Positions 18,739 to 29,170 of a DNA stretch of 64,000 nucleotides are shown one piece after another; the first letter of the stretch is position 1; every line of letters begins with the position of its first letter. Location of the stretch: contig NZ_JEMV01000016.1 of the NCBI RefSeq assembly GCF_000588875.1, positions 22,282 to 86,281 of the forward strand, in the 5' to 3' direction. The position numbers and the translations under genes were made by a program. The DNA comes from Sphingobium sp. Ant17. Lineage in GTDB: Bacteria > Pseudomonadota > Alphaproteobacteria > Sphingomonadales > Sphingomonadaceae. The notes below the pieces were generated by a model, which was given only the letters and a program-made list of their open reading frames with translations, searched no databases and had not been told where the DNA came from.

Positions 18739-19742
18739 TCAACCATCGCGGCGGACCGGGTGACCATGAAGGATGTGGATATAGTTGGCGCGCTCGAACG
18801 CCGCTGGATCCTTGAGGTGCCGCTGGCTCATTCTGCCGCGCACATCGGCCAGCGAGGCGACACCTCGCGCGGCAAGCAGCGTGGTCAGTCCCTCGATCAA
18901 TGTCTTCATGTGCGGGATGCCATGCCGCAGCAGCGCCGAGGTCGTCATCACAGTATCGGCGCCCGCCAGCAGATATTTCAGCACATCGCCCGGCGCCTCG
19001 ACGCCGGTGCTTGCGCCAAGCGAGGCCCCTACCCGCCCGTGTAGCACCGCGATCCACAGCAGCGGCAACCGCATCTCCGCCGGCGTGCTGAGCTCGAGGT
19101 CCAGTTTCAGTTCAAGCGTAACAAGATCGATGTCGGGCTGGTAGAAGCGGTTGAACAGCACCAGAGCGTCCGCGCCTCGCCGGCGAGGGCGTGCGCCATC
19201 GCCGCCATGCCGCTGAAATAGGGGCTGAGCTTGACCGCGACGGGAATGGCGACGACCGCCTTCACGGCTTTCAGGGTGTCGATATAGCGCTGCTCGACCG
19301 CGCGACCGTCCGCTGCCGGGTCGGCCGTGATAAAGTAGATATTGAGTTCGATCGCATCGGCTCCGGCCTGTTCAAGATCGCGGGCGTATTCGGCCCAGAC
19401 TTCGCCGGACACGCAGTTCAGGCTGGCGATCACCGGTATTGCGACGGCATGCTTCGCGCGTCGGACGATGTCGAGATAGCGCTCCGGTCCAAAGCCGTAC
19501 CCGCCATAGAGCGGGAAATAGCTCTGGGCCTCGGCCGAACCGGTCGCTGCAAGCTGGCCCTGCCGCTCGAGCGCGTGGCGCTCGGCGTCGATCTCCTCCT
19601 CGAAGATCGAGGGAAGCACCACGGCACCCGCGCCATGGTCCTCCAGCGCCCGCAGCGTCTTGATTTCCCCGTTCTGCGGCGCTGCCGAGGCGATCAGCGG
19701 GTTGTTCAGGCGCAATCCCATATAGTGGGTGGTCAGGTCCAT
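18739..19742 (-). CDS. Dihydroorotate-dehydrogenase-like flavoprotein (frameshift near 19160)
   Basis: TIM-barrel FMN protein, about 334 aa after correction, starting MDLTTHYMGLRLNNPLIASAAP. The usual DHOD/PreA segments are seen: GAGAVVLPSIFEEEI, VIASLNCVSGEVWAEYARDLEQAGADAIELNIYF, PVAVKLSPYFSGM and, in the second frame, LFNRFYQPDID and the FMN phosphate region GADTVMTTSALLRHG. Adding one G near 19160 joins the frames (EGADALVLFNRF). The canonical NxSCPN motif of true dihydroorotate dehydrogenases is replaced by NIYFITADP, so pyrimidine synthesis is unlikely. Genes of this type recur next to pyruvate:ferredoxin oxidoreductase; their substrate is unknown. Confidence 0.85.
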
Positions 19743-19893
19743 GCGCCGCTCCCGGTCAAAGGCGCCAGATGCGAGCCTGCCCGGCACGAACCGTTCCACG
19801 ACCGGCCCCATGCGGCCACGCCAGAGCGATGTTGCCCCTTGGCGCGCGCGAGACGCGTGCGCGGGAACGAACGGTTGCAGGCGACGGGCCGCG

Positions 19894-22800
19894 TCATCCC
19901 GCCTCGCCCGAATGGTCGCGCCTGGCTGGCGCGACAGCCGGTCGCCTGACCTCGCGTGTTTCGGGATGGAAGGCATCGCCACCGCGGTTCGCGAGCGCCT
20001 CGTATTGGCGATATTTTTCGTCAGCGACCTGCTGTGCCTGGGCGAGCAGCGCCGCGGCTACGGCCGGATCGCTCTGGGCGAGCGCGCGATAGCGCAACTC
20101 GTTATAGGCATAGTCCTTGAACGCTATCGTCGGCCCCGGTGAATCGAGCAGGAACGGCCTTTCACCGATCGCGCGCATCGCCGGGTTGAAACGGAACAGC
20201 GGCCAGTAGCCGCTGGCGGTCGCCAGATCCTGCTGCTTCATGCCATGGCGGAGGTCGAAGCCGTGCGCGATGCAATGGCTATAGGCAATGATCAGCGACG
20301 GACCCGGATAAGCCTCGGCTTCCCGCATTGCGAGCAGCGTATGCTGGGGGTTGGCCCCCATCGCAACCTGGGCGACATAGACGTCGCCATAGGCGATCGC
20401 CTGCAGCGCGAGATCCTTGCGCGCCGCCCGCTTGCCCGCGGACGCGAATTTGGCGACGGCGCCGAGTGGGGTCGCCTTGGAGGCCTGGCCGCCGGTGTTG
20501 GAGTAGACTTCGGTGTCGAGCACGAGGATATTGACGTCGCGTCCGCTCGCCAGGACGTGGTCGAGGCCGCCATAGCCGATGTCGTAGGCCCAGCCGTCAC
20601 CGCCGACGATCCAGACGCTCCGCCTGACGAGATGATCGACGACCGAAAGAAGATCACGGGCCCGCTCGTCATCCAGCGCGGCAAGCTTTTGTTTCAGGGC
20701 ATCGACACGGGCGCGCTGGGCGCGCAGGTCCGACTCGCGCTCCTGCAGCGCGTCGAGGATCGCCCGGGCGACCTCCTCGCCCAGGCTCGCGGCCAGGTCG
20801 AGCAGCAACGTCCTTGCCAGATCGAGGTGCTTGTCCGCCGCAAGGCGGAAGCCCAGCCCGAACTCCGCATTGTCCTCGAAGAGGGAGTTCGACCAGGCGG
20901 GGCCGCGGCCGGAAGCATCCTTCGTCCAGGGCGTGACGGGAAGATTGCCGCCGTAGATCGACGAGCAGCCGGTCGCGTTGGCGATCTGCAACCGATCGCC
21001 AAACAGCTGCGACAGGAGTTTGAGATAGGGCGTCTCGCCGCAGCCGGCGCAGGCGCCCGGGAATTCGAACAGCGGCTCGAGGAACTGCACGCCGCGCACA
21101 TTGGCGAAATCGACGCGCGCGCGATCGTTGACCGGCAGCGTTTCGAAGAAGGCGATGCTGGCCTTCCCCGTCTCAAGGATCGGCGCCTTGTCCGCAAGGT
21201 TGATCGCCTTCCTGCCCGGTTCGCGCGAACTGTGCGCGGGACAGACCTCGACGCAAATGCCGCAACCGGTGCAGTCCTCCAGATAGACCTCCAGCGCGAA
21301 GCGAACCTCAGGGTTCCCGCGGGAGTTGACCGGCGCGTGCTTGAACCCTTCCGGCGCGCCGTCGCAGGCATCCTGCGTGAAATATTTCGAACGGATGACG
21401 CTATGCGGGCAAGCAAAACCACATTGGCCGCACTGGATGCAGACGTCCGGATCCCAGAGCGCGACGCTCTCCGAGATGTTCCGCTTCTCGTACGCCGCGG
21501 TTCCGGAAGGATAGGTTCCATCGACCGGCAGTTGGCTGACGCGGAGATCGTCGCCGCGACCACGCATCATGCTGGCAGTCACTTCCTGGACGAACGCCGG
21601 CGCGCGCGACGGCACCGTTGGCGGTCGTTCGAACAGGCTCGTCACGGTGGACGGCACCGCCACCTCGAACAGATTGGCCAGCGCATGGTCGACTGCCGCG
21701 AAATTCGCGCGCACCACGCCCGCGCCCTTGATCCCGTAGCTCGCCTCGATCGCGTGCTTGATCCGCCCGATCGCCTGGTCGCGCGGCAGCACGCCGGAAA
21801 TGGCGAAGAAGCAGGTCTGCAGCACGGTGTTGATCCGCTCGCCCAGGCCCGCCTCGCGCGCGACCCGGGAGGCGTCGATCACGAAGAAGCGCAGCTTTTT
21901 GTCGACGATCTGGCGCTGGAGCGAGCGCGGCAGATGATGCCAGACGGCCTCCTGCCCATGCGGCGTGTTGAGCAGGAATGTCCCGCCATCGACCGCCAGC
22001 CGCAGCACATCGAGGCGGTCGAGAAGGCCGGACTGGTGACAGGCTATGAAGTTGGCCGATTCGATCAGATAGCTCGATCCGATCGGATGCTTTCCGAACC
22101 GCAGGTGCGAGATCGTCTGCGCGCCCGATTTGTGCGAGTCATAGACGAAATAGCCCTGAGCATAGCTGTTGGCATCCTCGGCGAGGATCTTGACGCTGTC
22201 CTTGTTGGCGCCGACCGTGCCATCGGCGCCGAGCCCGAAGAACAGGGCCCGCACGACATCCTCGCGCTCGAGCGAGAAATCCGGATCGACCGCAAGACTG
22301 GTCTGCGCGATGTCGTCCTCGATGCCGACGGTGAAGCCGTGCTTGGGATTGGCGCTTTTCAGTTCGTCGAACACGGCCTTCGCCTGCGCCGGACTGAAGT
22401 TCTTCGATCCCAGACCATAGCGTCCGCCGATCACCCGCGGCATGGCCGCGCGCGTACCGCTTGCGACCGCCTGGGCCAGCGTCGCGACAACGTCCTGGTA
22501 GAGCGGCTCGCCCGATGCGCCCGGTTCCTTGGTCTGCTCGATCACCGCGATCGCGCGGCAGGTCTCGGGCAGGGCCTGCAGGAACTGCTCGGTCGCGAAG
22601 GGGCGGTAGAGCCGCACCTGCAACACGCCGACGGACTCGCCCTGCGCTCCGAGGAACGCCGCCGTCTCGCATGCGGTCGCCACGCCGGAGCCCATCAAGA
22701 CGATCACGCGCTCGGCGTCGCTCGGCCCGGTATATTCGAACAGATGGTAGGCGCGGCCGGTCAGCGCGGCGAAGCGATCCATCGTCGCCTGCACGATCGC

Positions 22801-23528
22801 GGGCAGGCGGGCGTAATAGGGGTTCACCGTCTCGCGCGCCTGGAAGAAGGTGTCCGGATTATGCGCCGTGCCGCGCACCACGGGATGCTCGGGTGTCAGC
22901 GCCCGGGCCCGGTGCGCGCGAACGAGATCCTGGTCGATCATCGCGCGGATCTGGATATCCGAGAGCAGGCTGATCTTGTTGAGCTCGTGCGAGGTTCGAA
23001 AGCCGTCGAAGAAGTGCAGGAACGGTATGCGGGCCTCGAGCGTCGCCGCCTGCGCGATCAACGCTGCGTCATGGGCCTCCTGCACCGAGGCGGACGACAG
23101 CAGGGCAAAGCCGGTCGTCCGCACCGCCATGACATCGGAATGATCGCCGAAGATCGAAAGGGCCTGCGTCGCGATCGCCCGGGCGGCGACATGGAACACG
23201 GTCGAGGTCAGCTCGCCGGCGATCTTGAACATGTTGGGCAGCATCAGCAGCAACCCCTGCGATGCCGTGAAAGTCGTCGTGAGCGCACCGGACTGCAGCG
23301 CACCATGGACGGCACCGGCAGCGCCGCCTTCGCTCTGCATTTCCTGCACGACCGGCACATTGCCCCAGATGTTGGTCAGTCCCCGCGCCGACCATTCATC
23401 GGCCAGTTCGGCCATCGTCAGGATGGCGTGATCGGGTAGATCGCGCACACCTCGTTGATCCGATAGGCGACATGGGCAACCGCGGTGTTGCCGTCCATGA
23501 TCTCGGTGCGGGGCATATCGGGCTGCAT
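19894..23528 (-). CDS. nifJ: Pyruvate:ferredoxin (flavodoxin) oxidoreductase (frameshift near 23437)
   Basis: Single-chain homodimer-type enzyme, about 1211 aa after correction, converting pyruvate and CoA to acetyl-CoA, CO2 and reduced ferredoxin or flavodoxin. The true start is MQPDMPRTEIMDGNTAVAHV at 23528 with a GGAAGG site. The frame breaks after EVCAIYPITPS and resumes as TMAELADEWS; one extra C restores it. The CoA/TPP domains are followed by two 4Fe-4S motifs (CIQCGQCGFACPHSV; CTGCGICVEVCPAHS). The third-cluster and TPP region contains PGACAGCGETPYLKL, ANATGCSSIYGGNLP, GDGWAYDIGYGGLDHVLASG and LDTEVYSNTGGQASKATPLG. It lies 11 bp after the GltD-like gene, in one operon. This oxygen-sensitive enzyme implies low-oxygen pyruvate use or reductant supply; no nitrogenase genes are visible. 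Confidence 0.95.
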
Positions 23529-23539
23529 CACACCTTCCG

Positions 23540-25195
23540 TCAGCTCGCCGCGACTTCGGGGATCATTTCGATCGCATGGCAGGGGCAGGCCTCGTAACAG
23601 ACACCGCATCCGGTGCAGCGATCGTAAAGCAATTGGTAGCGCAGCCCGGGACCGAGTTTTTCGATCGCCTGCTCGGGGCAGGCCGCATAGCATTGGTCGC
23701 ATTCGAAACAATTGCCGCAGGACAGGCAACGCTGGGCCTCGTAGCGGGCGTCCGCTTCGCCCAGCCCGGCCACCACCTCCTCGAATCCGGCGGACCGCGT
23801 CGCGGCCGGCAATGTGGCCTGCGCGCGTTGCTCGGCGTCGCTGTAGATCGGCAGATGCAGCATCTCGAAGCCGACGACGGGGCGCGGCTGCGCGGGCCGC
23901 GCGTCCTCGCCGCGCAGCCAGCGATCGATGGCGCGCGCCGCCTTCTTGCCGTGCCCGACGGCGGCGGTGACGGTGCGCTCGCTCGGCACCATGTCGCCGC
24001 CCGCGAAGATGCCAGGATGGCCGGTCATCATGTTCGGGGCGACGACGACCGTGCCGTCCGCCGCTACCTCGATACCGGGGATCTTCGCGAGGAAACCACT
24101 TTCGGCCTGCTGCCCCAGCGCCAGCACGAGCGTGTCCGCCGTCAGCGTTTCGATTTCGCCGGTACCGCGTGGCGTGCCGTCGGCCCCCAGCTCCATGACC
24201 TCGACCGTCAGGCTCGGGCCGGCGATGTCCCTGATGCTGGTCAGCCACCGGATCTTCACGCCCTCCTCGAGCGCCTCCTCGGCCTCGAAAGCGTGGGCCG
24301 CCATATGCGCCCGGTCGCGATGATAGATGATCAGGGCTTCGTCGGCGCCCAGGCGCCTGGCAGTGCGGGCGGCATCCATCGCCGTGTTGCCGCCGCCATA
24401 GATGGCCACCCGCCGCCCCAGTTTCGGGTGTTCGCCGGCCCCGACCCCGCGCAGCAGGCTGACCGCGTCGAGGACATGCGCGGCGTCGCGCGCGGGAATG
24501 TCGACATGCCTGGAAGCATGCGCTCCAATCGCGACGAACGCGGCGTCGAAGCCGCCGGCATCCTTCTCCGCGAGCAGATCCTCGACCTTGTGATCGAGGA
24601 CGATGCTGACGCCCATCGCCTCGATCCGCTGCACCTCGCGCATCAGATCCTCGCGCGGCAGCCGGTAGGCCGGGATGCCGAAATGCATCATCCCGCCGGG
24701 CAAAGGACCCGCATCCCGGATTTCCACCGTGTGACCCAGCCGCGCCAGATGATAGGCCGCGGAAAGACCGCTCGGCCCGGCCCCGACGATCAGCACGCGC
24801 TTGCCGGAGGGCGCCGCCTCGACAGGCAGGCGCCAGCCTTCCCGGGCGGCCTCGTCGCCGAGGAAGCGCTCGACTGCGTGGATCGAGACCGCGCTGTCGA
24901 TGTCCTTGCGATTACAGCTCACCTCGCACGGGTGATAGCAGACCCGCCCGTGAATGGCCGGCAAGGGATTATCCTGCACCAGCGTCAGCCAGGCCTCACG
25001 GTAGCGACCCGCCCGGGCATGGGCGAGCCAGCCCTGGATGTCCTCGCCTGCCGGGCACGCATGATTGCAGGGCGGCAGGAGATCGAGATAGAGCGGACGG
25101 CGCACGCGCACCGGACCAGTGCCCGGCTGGGCAACCAGATCGATGAGGGGTGTAAAATCCGGCGTCCTGCTCACCATCGCGATCCTGCCGGGCAT
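23540..25195 (-). CDS. GltD-like NAD(P)H-dependent Fe-S flavoprotein with extra C-terminal ferredoxin domain
   Basis: 551-aa flavoprotein related to the glutamate synthase small subunit, NfnB and PreT. The N-terminal 4Fe-4S helical domain holds CNHACPAGEDIQGW and CYHPCEVSCNRKDID. FAD-binding motif VLIVGAGPSGLSAAYHLARL, NAD(P)H motif VAIYGGGNTAMDAARTARRL and FAD closure GIFAGGDMV follow. The C-terminal ferredoxin domain has CLSCGNCFECDQCYAACP and CTGCGVCYEACP, two clusters. No large glutamate synthase subunit is nearby. First gene of the PFOR operon, 11 bp before nifJ, so it probably exchanges electrons between NAD(P)H and the ferredoxin pool used by PFOR. A PreT-like pairing with the DHOD-like protein is an alternative. 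Start at 25195 or at the ATG at 25177. Confidence 0.9.
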   Translation of the reverse strand: MPGRIAMVSRTPDFTPLIDLVAQPGTGPVRVRRPLYLDLLPPCNHACPAGEDIQGWLAHARAGRYREAWLTLVQDNPLPAIHGRVCYHPCEVSCNRKDIDSAVSIHAVERFLGDEAAREGWRLPVEAAPSGKRVLIVGAGPSGLSAAYHLARLGHTVEIRDAGPLPGGMMHFGIPAYRLPREDLMREVQRIEAMGVSIVLDHKVEDLLAEKDAGGFDAAFVAIGAHASRHVDIPARDAAHVLDAVSLLRGVGAGEHPKLGRRVAIYGGGNTAMDAARTARRLGADEALIIYHRDRAHMAAHAFEAEEALEEGVKIRWLTSIRDIAGPSLTVEVMELGADGTPRGTGEIETLTADTLVLALGQQAESGFLAKIPGIEVAADGTVVVAPNMMTGHPGIFAGGDMVPSERTVTAAVGHGKKAARAIDRWLRGEDARPAQPRPVVGFEMLHLPIYSDAEQRAQATLPAATRSAGFEEVVAGLGEADARYEAQRCLSCGNCFECDQCYAACPEQAIEKLGPGLRYQLLYDRCTGCGVCYEACPCHAIEMIPEVAAS

Positions 25196-25357
25196 ATCGG
25201 CCGAGCCATCAGCTTCGCGCGGTGGCCCCTTTGTCCGAGAAGACGCTCATTGGACGATGACACGATACCGGCCGCTGGACAGCTGGGCAGACACATGGTG
25301 CGCATCGCATCATGTGAGCGTGAATCTGCTGCCTGACGACCGGCGGGAGCCACGCCG

Positions 25358-25729
25358 TCAGGCGGCAGGCTGCGGGTTGGCCGACGCCGCGTTCCTGGCC
25401 GCGCCGGCGAGCAGCTTCGCGGGATTCCAGGCATCAGCCAAGGAGCGCTGCCAGGCTTCCCACGCGCTGGCGAGCGTCCGGGTCGTTCGCTCCCGGCTCT
25501 CGGTCATGGAGGCAAGAACGCCTTCGCCGAGATTGCCCGGGGCGATCAGCGAAAAAGGCAAAAATCCGGCCTTGCCATTGGTCTCAGCCGGTTTGCCGAC
25601 ATGCGTGAACGCCCTCCCCGCAAGATCCATCCAATCCTCGCCGGCCTGGCGGGCCGTCTCGGCCATGCTTGTCGCGAGGCGGACATTAGCCTCAGAAGTC
25701 GCGGTCAGTTGATCGAGGGGATAGGTCAT
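25358..25729 (-). CDS. Phasin-like amphipathic protein
   Basis: 123-aa protein, almost all helix: ATSEANVRLATSMAETARQA, GEDWMDLAGRAFTH and SRERTTRTLASAWEAWQRSL are amphipathic with many Ala and small residues, followed by an Ala/Pro-rich tail (AAGAARNAASANPQPAA) like that of many phasins. It starts at the ATG at 25729. Phasins coat polyhydroxyalkanoate granules and the window also encodes a PHA synthase (37830). The assignment rests on composition and helix pattern, not on a firm motif. Confidence 0.6.
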   Translation of the reverse strand: MTYPLDQLTATSEANVRLATSMAETARQAGEDWMDLAGRAFTHVGKPAETNGKAGFLPFSLIAPGNLGEGVLASMTESRERTTRTLASAWEAWQRSLADAWNPAKLLAGAARNAASANPQPAA

Positions 25730-26089
25730 CGGGTCTTCTCCTGCGGTGCGAATTCAAGGGGAAGCATGCGTTGTGGCGAAACGCAGGACCGACATGCATT
25801 GGGAATGCTACGTAGGCCGGCTTGGGAAGTTTGCCGACCGGGGCACAGTCTGCGGGAGGCGCGGCGGCAACGCTATCGGCTGCTTGCGCGAACGCCGACG
25901 CGAGAGAGCGAATCTCCGCACAAAGCAACGCCCGTTGAGATTTTGCACCGATGTGGATGTGAAAGTACGCGGAAATGGAGACCGAGATGCGAACTCTCGG
26001 CATATGTGAGCGCCCATTGGGTCGGGCCATGCTATGATCTGTCAGACGACTCGGACAGGTCCGGGCAGCGTTCCGAAGGAACAGCGGCC
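25730..26089. other. Intergenic region, 360 bp, divergent promoters
   Basis: Upstream of both the phasin-like gene (minus) and a short plus-strand gene. No gene is supported inside. The right end carries a GAAGGA ribosome site for the short gene. Confidence 0.4.
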
Positions 26090-26272
26090 ATGAAGGAATT
26101 TGTTACCCAGACCAATATCGAGCGGTTCGAGAATCTGCTCGCGAGCGAAACCGACGCATGCAAAGCGACGACTCTTCGCGGACTGCTGGCAGTCGAAAAG
26201 GCGAAGGCTGTCGCGGCCCGGCGGAGCGAGCCGGGGGACATTCGAGTGATATCGGCGGTCCCCGTAATCTGA
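26090..26272 (+). CDS. Small conserved-type hypothetical protein, 60 aa
   Basis: Starts at the ATG at 26090, with a GAAGGA site about 8 bp before it. The sequence begins MKEFVTQTNIERFENLLASE and continues TDACKATTLRGLLAVEKAKA. It resembles a group of short alphaproteobacterial proteins that begin with an NIxRxxxLLxxExDxxxxxTLxxLLAxEExK pattern and often sit near regulatory or stress genes. No function is known. The predicted structure is a helical hairpin. Confidence 0.65.
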   Translation: MKEFVTQTNIERFENLLASETDACKATTLRGLLAVEKAKAVAARRSEPGDIRVISAVPVI

Positions 26273-26422
26273 ATCCTATCGAAAGCTTCACCTCCCGCGA
26301 GGTGCGGCGTGTGGGGCGGCCGGCCGCTGGACCGGCGATGGTTGGCGCATGTCCGCGAATGTCCTGCGCAAGCCTCCGGGGCTGATGCGATCCTCCATCC
26401 AGCCGCGGCGCACCTCAGAGCC

Positions 26423-27184
26423 TCAACGCGGCCACGAGAATGGGATGGCCGTTTCACCCTCCCTGTCTCCACTCGCGCCGAAACGACGCTCGAAGATGAT
26501 GCCGCGCCCGACACCATCAATCGCGACGAAGGTGCTGCACCGCGTCCCGTAAACCGGATCGCGGATAAAAATCGGCGAAAGAGGTGGCTCCTGCACCACG
26601 TCAGATGGGCCGACCGGCCAATCGGACGGTTCCGTAAGGGTCTCTTCCATTAGTCCGTCCAGAAGACTCTCGGGGTGCTGCGCGCCGGCGCCGATCCAGT
26701 TGCGAAGAACGGCCTTGAGGCGAACAGTCTTGGGCCAGGGCTCGTCCAGCGCGCCGTTGGACAGACCATAGACCTGCGGCGGCAGGATGCGCCGCGTGGG
26801 ACCGGGCCTGTTGGACCAGAATTCGGCCTGGCCGCGCTGGACCACGATGAGGTTGAACGGATTGAAATCCACGAGGTCCGCGTCGGCTGGTTCGGCATAT
26901 CGCCCCTCCCCCGCCAACAGATCCTTCAATAGAAGGCCGCGGGACGGTCGGCCTGGCTCCGACGGCCCGAAGCCTCGCAGGTTCGTGACCACAGCAAACC
27001 GTCCCTGCTCCGAGGCGCCGAGCCATGTGCCACCCGATAGCAGATCCCTGCCCGCAAGCACATGATCGGGCTCGTCCCATCGTCGTAACGGTTCTGCAGG
27101 GCGCGCGTGAAACTCGTCACGGTTGCCGGCAACGACGAGGCGCCAATTTGGGTGCGCGCGCCACGCCAATGCTAAGACGCACAT
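26423..27184 (-). CDS. NRDE family protein (TANGO2-like)
   Basis: 253-aa protein beginning MCVLALAWRAHPNWRLVVAGNRDEFHARP. The Cys2 (a potential N-terminal nucleophile) and the NRDEFHARP motif define the NRDE/TANGO2 family. Further conserved elements are GRDLLSGGTWLGA, TNLRGFG, FNPFNLIV, YGLSNG and GTRCSTFVAID. The eukaryotic homologue is implicated in heme or lipid handling; the bacterial role is unknown. Not obviously in an operon. Confidence 0.9.
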   Translation of the reverse strand: MCVLALAWRAHPNWRLVVAGNRDEFHARPAEPLRRWDEPDHVLAGRDLLSGGTWLGASEQGRFAVVTNLRGFGPSEPGRPSRGLLLKDLLAGEGRYAEPADADLVDFNPFNLIVVQRGQAEFWSNRPGPTRRILPPQVYGLSNGALDEPWPKTVRLKAVLRNWIGAGAQHPESLLDGLMEETLTEPSDWPVGPSDVVQEPPLSPIFIRDPVYGTRCSTFVAIDGVGRGIIFERRFGASGDREGETAIPFSWPR

Positions 27185-27636
27185 ATCCGCTCGCCGACGG
27201 CTGCCGGATCAATCGAAACGCTGTCCAACGAGATAGCGTTCCGTTTCCGACACGCAAGAGCGAGCGGTCTCGGGATTTTAAGTTGCCGCTCGCCGTTTCG
27301 GCCGACAACCTGATCAGGCCCGGCAACACCTATCATCATCTGTTTCCTCCCGTTTGTCGCCATAGCCGTTTCGCAGGGCTGTCACGCGTGTGCCGCCCAC
27401 AATGCGCGCTGCCGATGTGCGGCGAATAGAGCTGCTCGCCGGGCAACGCGTCATTGCTTGCCCAAACGAAGCGTATCGTGCTCGGGGAACGTCAGAACGG
27501 CCGCTCAGCATCATCGCTGATAGCTTCAGCCGCCGCGAGTGTCTTCGCGCACGTGCAGCGGACGCCCATTAAGGGATCATTGTCGCGGCCGTCAGGCTGT
27601 CGTCAGTAAGCGGCCCTATGCGATTGGGCAAAGGAG
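27185..27636. other. Intergenic region, 450 bp
   Basis: Divergent promoter space between the NRDE gene and the cytochrome b561 gene. Short open frames here have no ribosome site and no recognisable product. An AAAGGAGATG ribosome site for the cytochrome gene ends the region. Confidence 0.4.
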
Positions 27637-28374
27637 ATGTCGATGCTCGTGGCAAACCCCGCTGGTGGCAATACATTCAAGGTCTGGGACGCGCCGCTCA
27701 GGCTGTTTCACTGGCTGCTCGTCGCTGCGATAACAGCGGCCTTCCTATCCTCGGAAGGTGACAGTCCGATCGCCGCCTGGCACATGGCGGCCGGCTGGGT
27801 CGCGGCCGTGCTCCTTGCGTTTCGCCTGATCTGGGGATTTGTCGGAGGCGAGCATGCGCGGTTCGTAAATTTCATCCGGCCTTCGGGTATCGTGGCGCAT
27901 ATCCGTGGCCTCGTGGCCGGCCATCCGGAGCGCACGGTCGGGCATAATCCGCTTGGCGCGCTTGCTGTGCTTGCCCTGTTCGCGGCGGTCGGCGCAGTCC
28001 TGTGGACCGGCATCCAGGTCGATGCGGGCAAAGCGGACGAGGACATCCACGAAGCGCTCGCCTACGGCATGCTGGCGCTGGTCGGCATCCATGTCGCCGC
28101 CGTTCTCGTGATGTCGCTGGTCACTCGCGACAACCTCGCCAGAGCGATGGTCACGGGTCGCAAGCGCACCGCACTCTACCCGGGAGCGCGGGATGCGCGG
28201 GTCCCGGGTTTCATGGCGGTCGTGCTTGGCGGCGTGGTCGTCATCGCGGCGGTGTTCGGCATCACGCGGTTCGATCCCGCCGCCTTCAGCCCGCAGGCGC
28301 ATGGCGAGGCGGGAGAAGGCCAGGGCGGCGAGTACACGGCCGCCGGGCACGGCGAAAATCCTGACGGGGATTGA
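27637..28374 (+). CDS. Cytochrome b561 / Ni-hydrogenase-type b-cytochrome
   Basis: 245-aa diheme membrane cytochrome. Membrane helices carry the expected histidines: LRLFHWLLVAAI, AAWHMAAGWVAAVLL, and later EDIHEALAYGMLALVGIHVAAVL, enough for two b hemes. A final helix (FMAVVLGGVVVIAAVFGI) and a short polar tail (ends AAGHGENPDGD) follow. Such proteins take electrons from quinol or pass them to c-type cytochromes and monoheme partners; no partner is next door. It precedes the two-component genes by 118 bp and may be independent of them. Confidence 0.9.
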   Translation: MSMLVANPAGGNTFKVWDAPLRLFHWLLVAAITAAFLSSEGDSPIAAWHMAAGWVAAVLLAFRLIWGFVGGEHARFVNFIRPSGIVAHIRGLVAGHPERTVGHNPLGALAVLALFAAVGAVLWTGIQVDAGKADEDIHEALAYGMLALVGIHVAAVLVMSLVTRDNLARAMVTGRKRTALYPGARDARVPGFMAVVLGGVVVIAAVFGITRFDPAAFSPQAHGEAGEGQGGEYTAAGHGENPDGD

Positions 28375-28492
28375 GCGTAGCTCCCGGCGCGGTTTGACCC
28401 GGGCTGCCGCAACCTCCATGTCGCTCGTGCCAATATACGCAAAGAACAGGGGCAGAAGCCCTGGAACGGGCTATATTGGAGAGGTCCATTTT

Positions 28493-29170
28493 ATGCGTGT
28501 CCTTGTAGTCGAAGACAATGACCGGCTGGCGAAGCTGGTCGCGGACGGCCTCCAGCGCCGGGGCTTTTCGTGCGACGTCGCCGGTTGCCTGGCGGGTGCG
28601 GACAGCGCGATGGACAGCGCGGCCTATGACGCCATCGTCCTCGACCTGGGCCTGCCTGACGGCGACGGGATCGACTGGCTGGCGGCGCGGCGGCGATACC
28701 GGCAGGTCCCGCCCGCGATCGTCCAGACCGCGCGCGGCGCGCTGGAGGACCGGGTAACGGGACTTGACGCCGGCGCCGACGATTATGTCGTCAAGCCCGT
28801 GGAGATCGACGAACTGGCCGCACGCCTTCGCGCATTGCTTCGCCGCCCCGGCCCGCGCACCCAGACCGTGCTGCAAGTCGGGCCGCTACTGTTCGACACC
28901 GCTGGGCGGACGGCGCGCCATGACGGCAGGGAGATTGACCTGTCCCGCCGCGAGGCCGACCTGCTGGAACTGCTGATGCGACGCGCGGGCGCGGTCGTTC
29001 GCCGGGAAGCCATCGAGGACGCGCTCTACAATTTCAACGAGCCCGTCACGCCCAATGCGGTGGAAGCGGCGATATCGCGGCTGCGGCGCAAGCTCGAAGA
29101 TGCCGGCGCGGGTGGAAACCTCCATACCATCCGGGGCGTGGGCTATATGTTGCGGGACAATGGTGCATGA
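28493..29170 (+). CDS. OmpR-family response regulator
   Basis: 225-aa regulator with a receiver domain (acidic pair in VVEDND, phosphoacceptor Asp51 in IVLDLGLPDGDG, conserved Lys in DDYVVKPVE) and a winged-helix output domain (VEAAISRLRRKLEDAGAGGNLHTIRGVGYML). GGAGAGG ribosome site before the ATG. The stop overlaps the histidine kinase start by 4 bp. It heads an apparent operon with kinase, czcB-like, czcA-like, DUF3240 and tolC-like genes, so it most likely turns on this efflux system in response to metal, as CzcR does. Confidence 0.93.
   Translation: MRVLVVEDNDRLAKLVADGLQRRGFSCDVAGCLAGADSAMDSAAYDAIVLDLGLPDGDGIDWLAARRRYRQVPPAIVQTARGALEDRVTGLDAGADDYVVKPVEIDELAARLRALLRRPGPRTQTVLQVGPLLFDTAGRTARHDGREIDLSRREADLLELLMRRAGAVVRREAIEDALYNFNEPVTPNAVEAAISRLRRKLEDAGAGGNLHTIRGVGYMLRDNGA

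Noticed and set aside
20245..23439. Plus-strand open frame of over 1000 codons
   Set aside because: It is the antisense shadow of the PFOR gene; its composition is Arg/Asp/His-rich with no motif, while the minus strand encodes all Fe-S and TPP motifs.
23576..25336. Long plus-strand open frame
   Set aside because: Antisense to the GltD-like gene, which has clear Fe-S, FAD and NAD(P) motifs.
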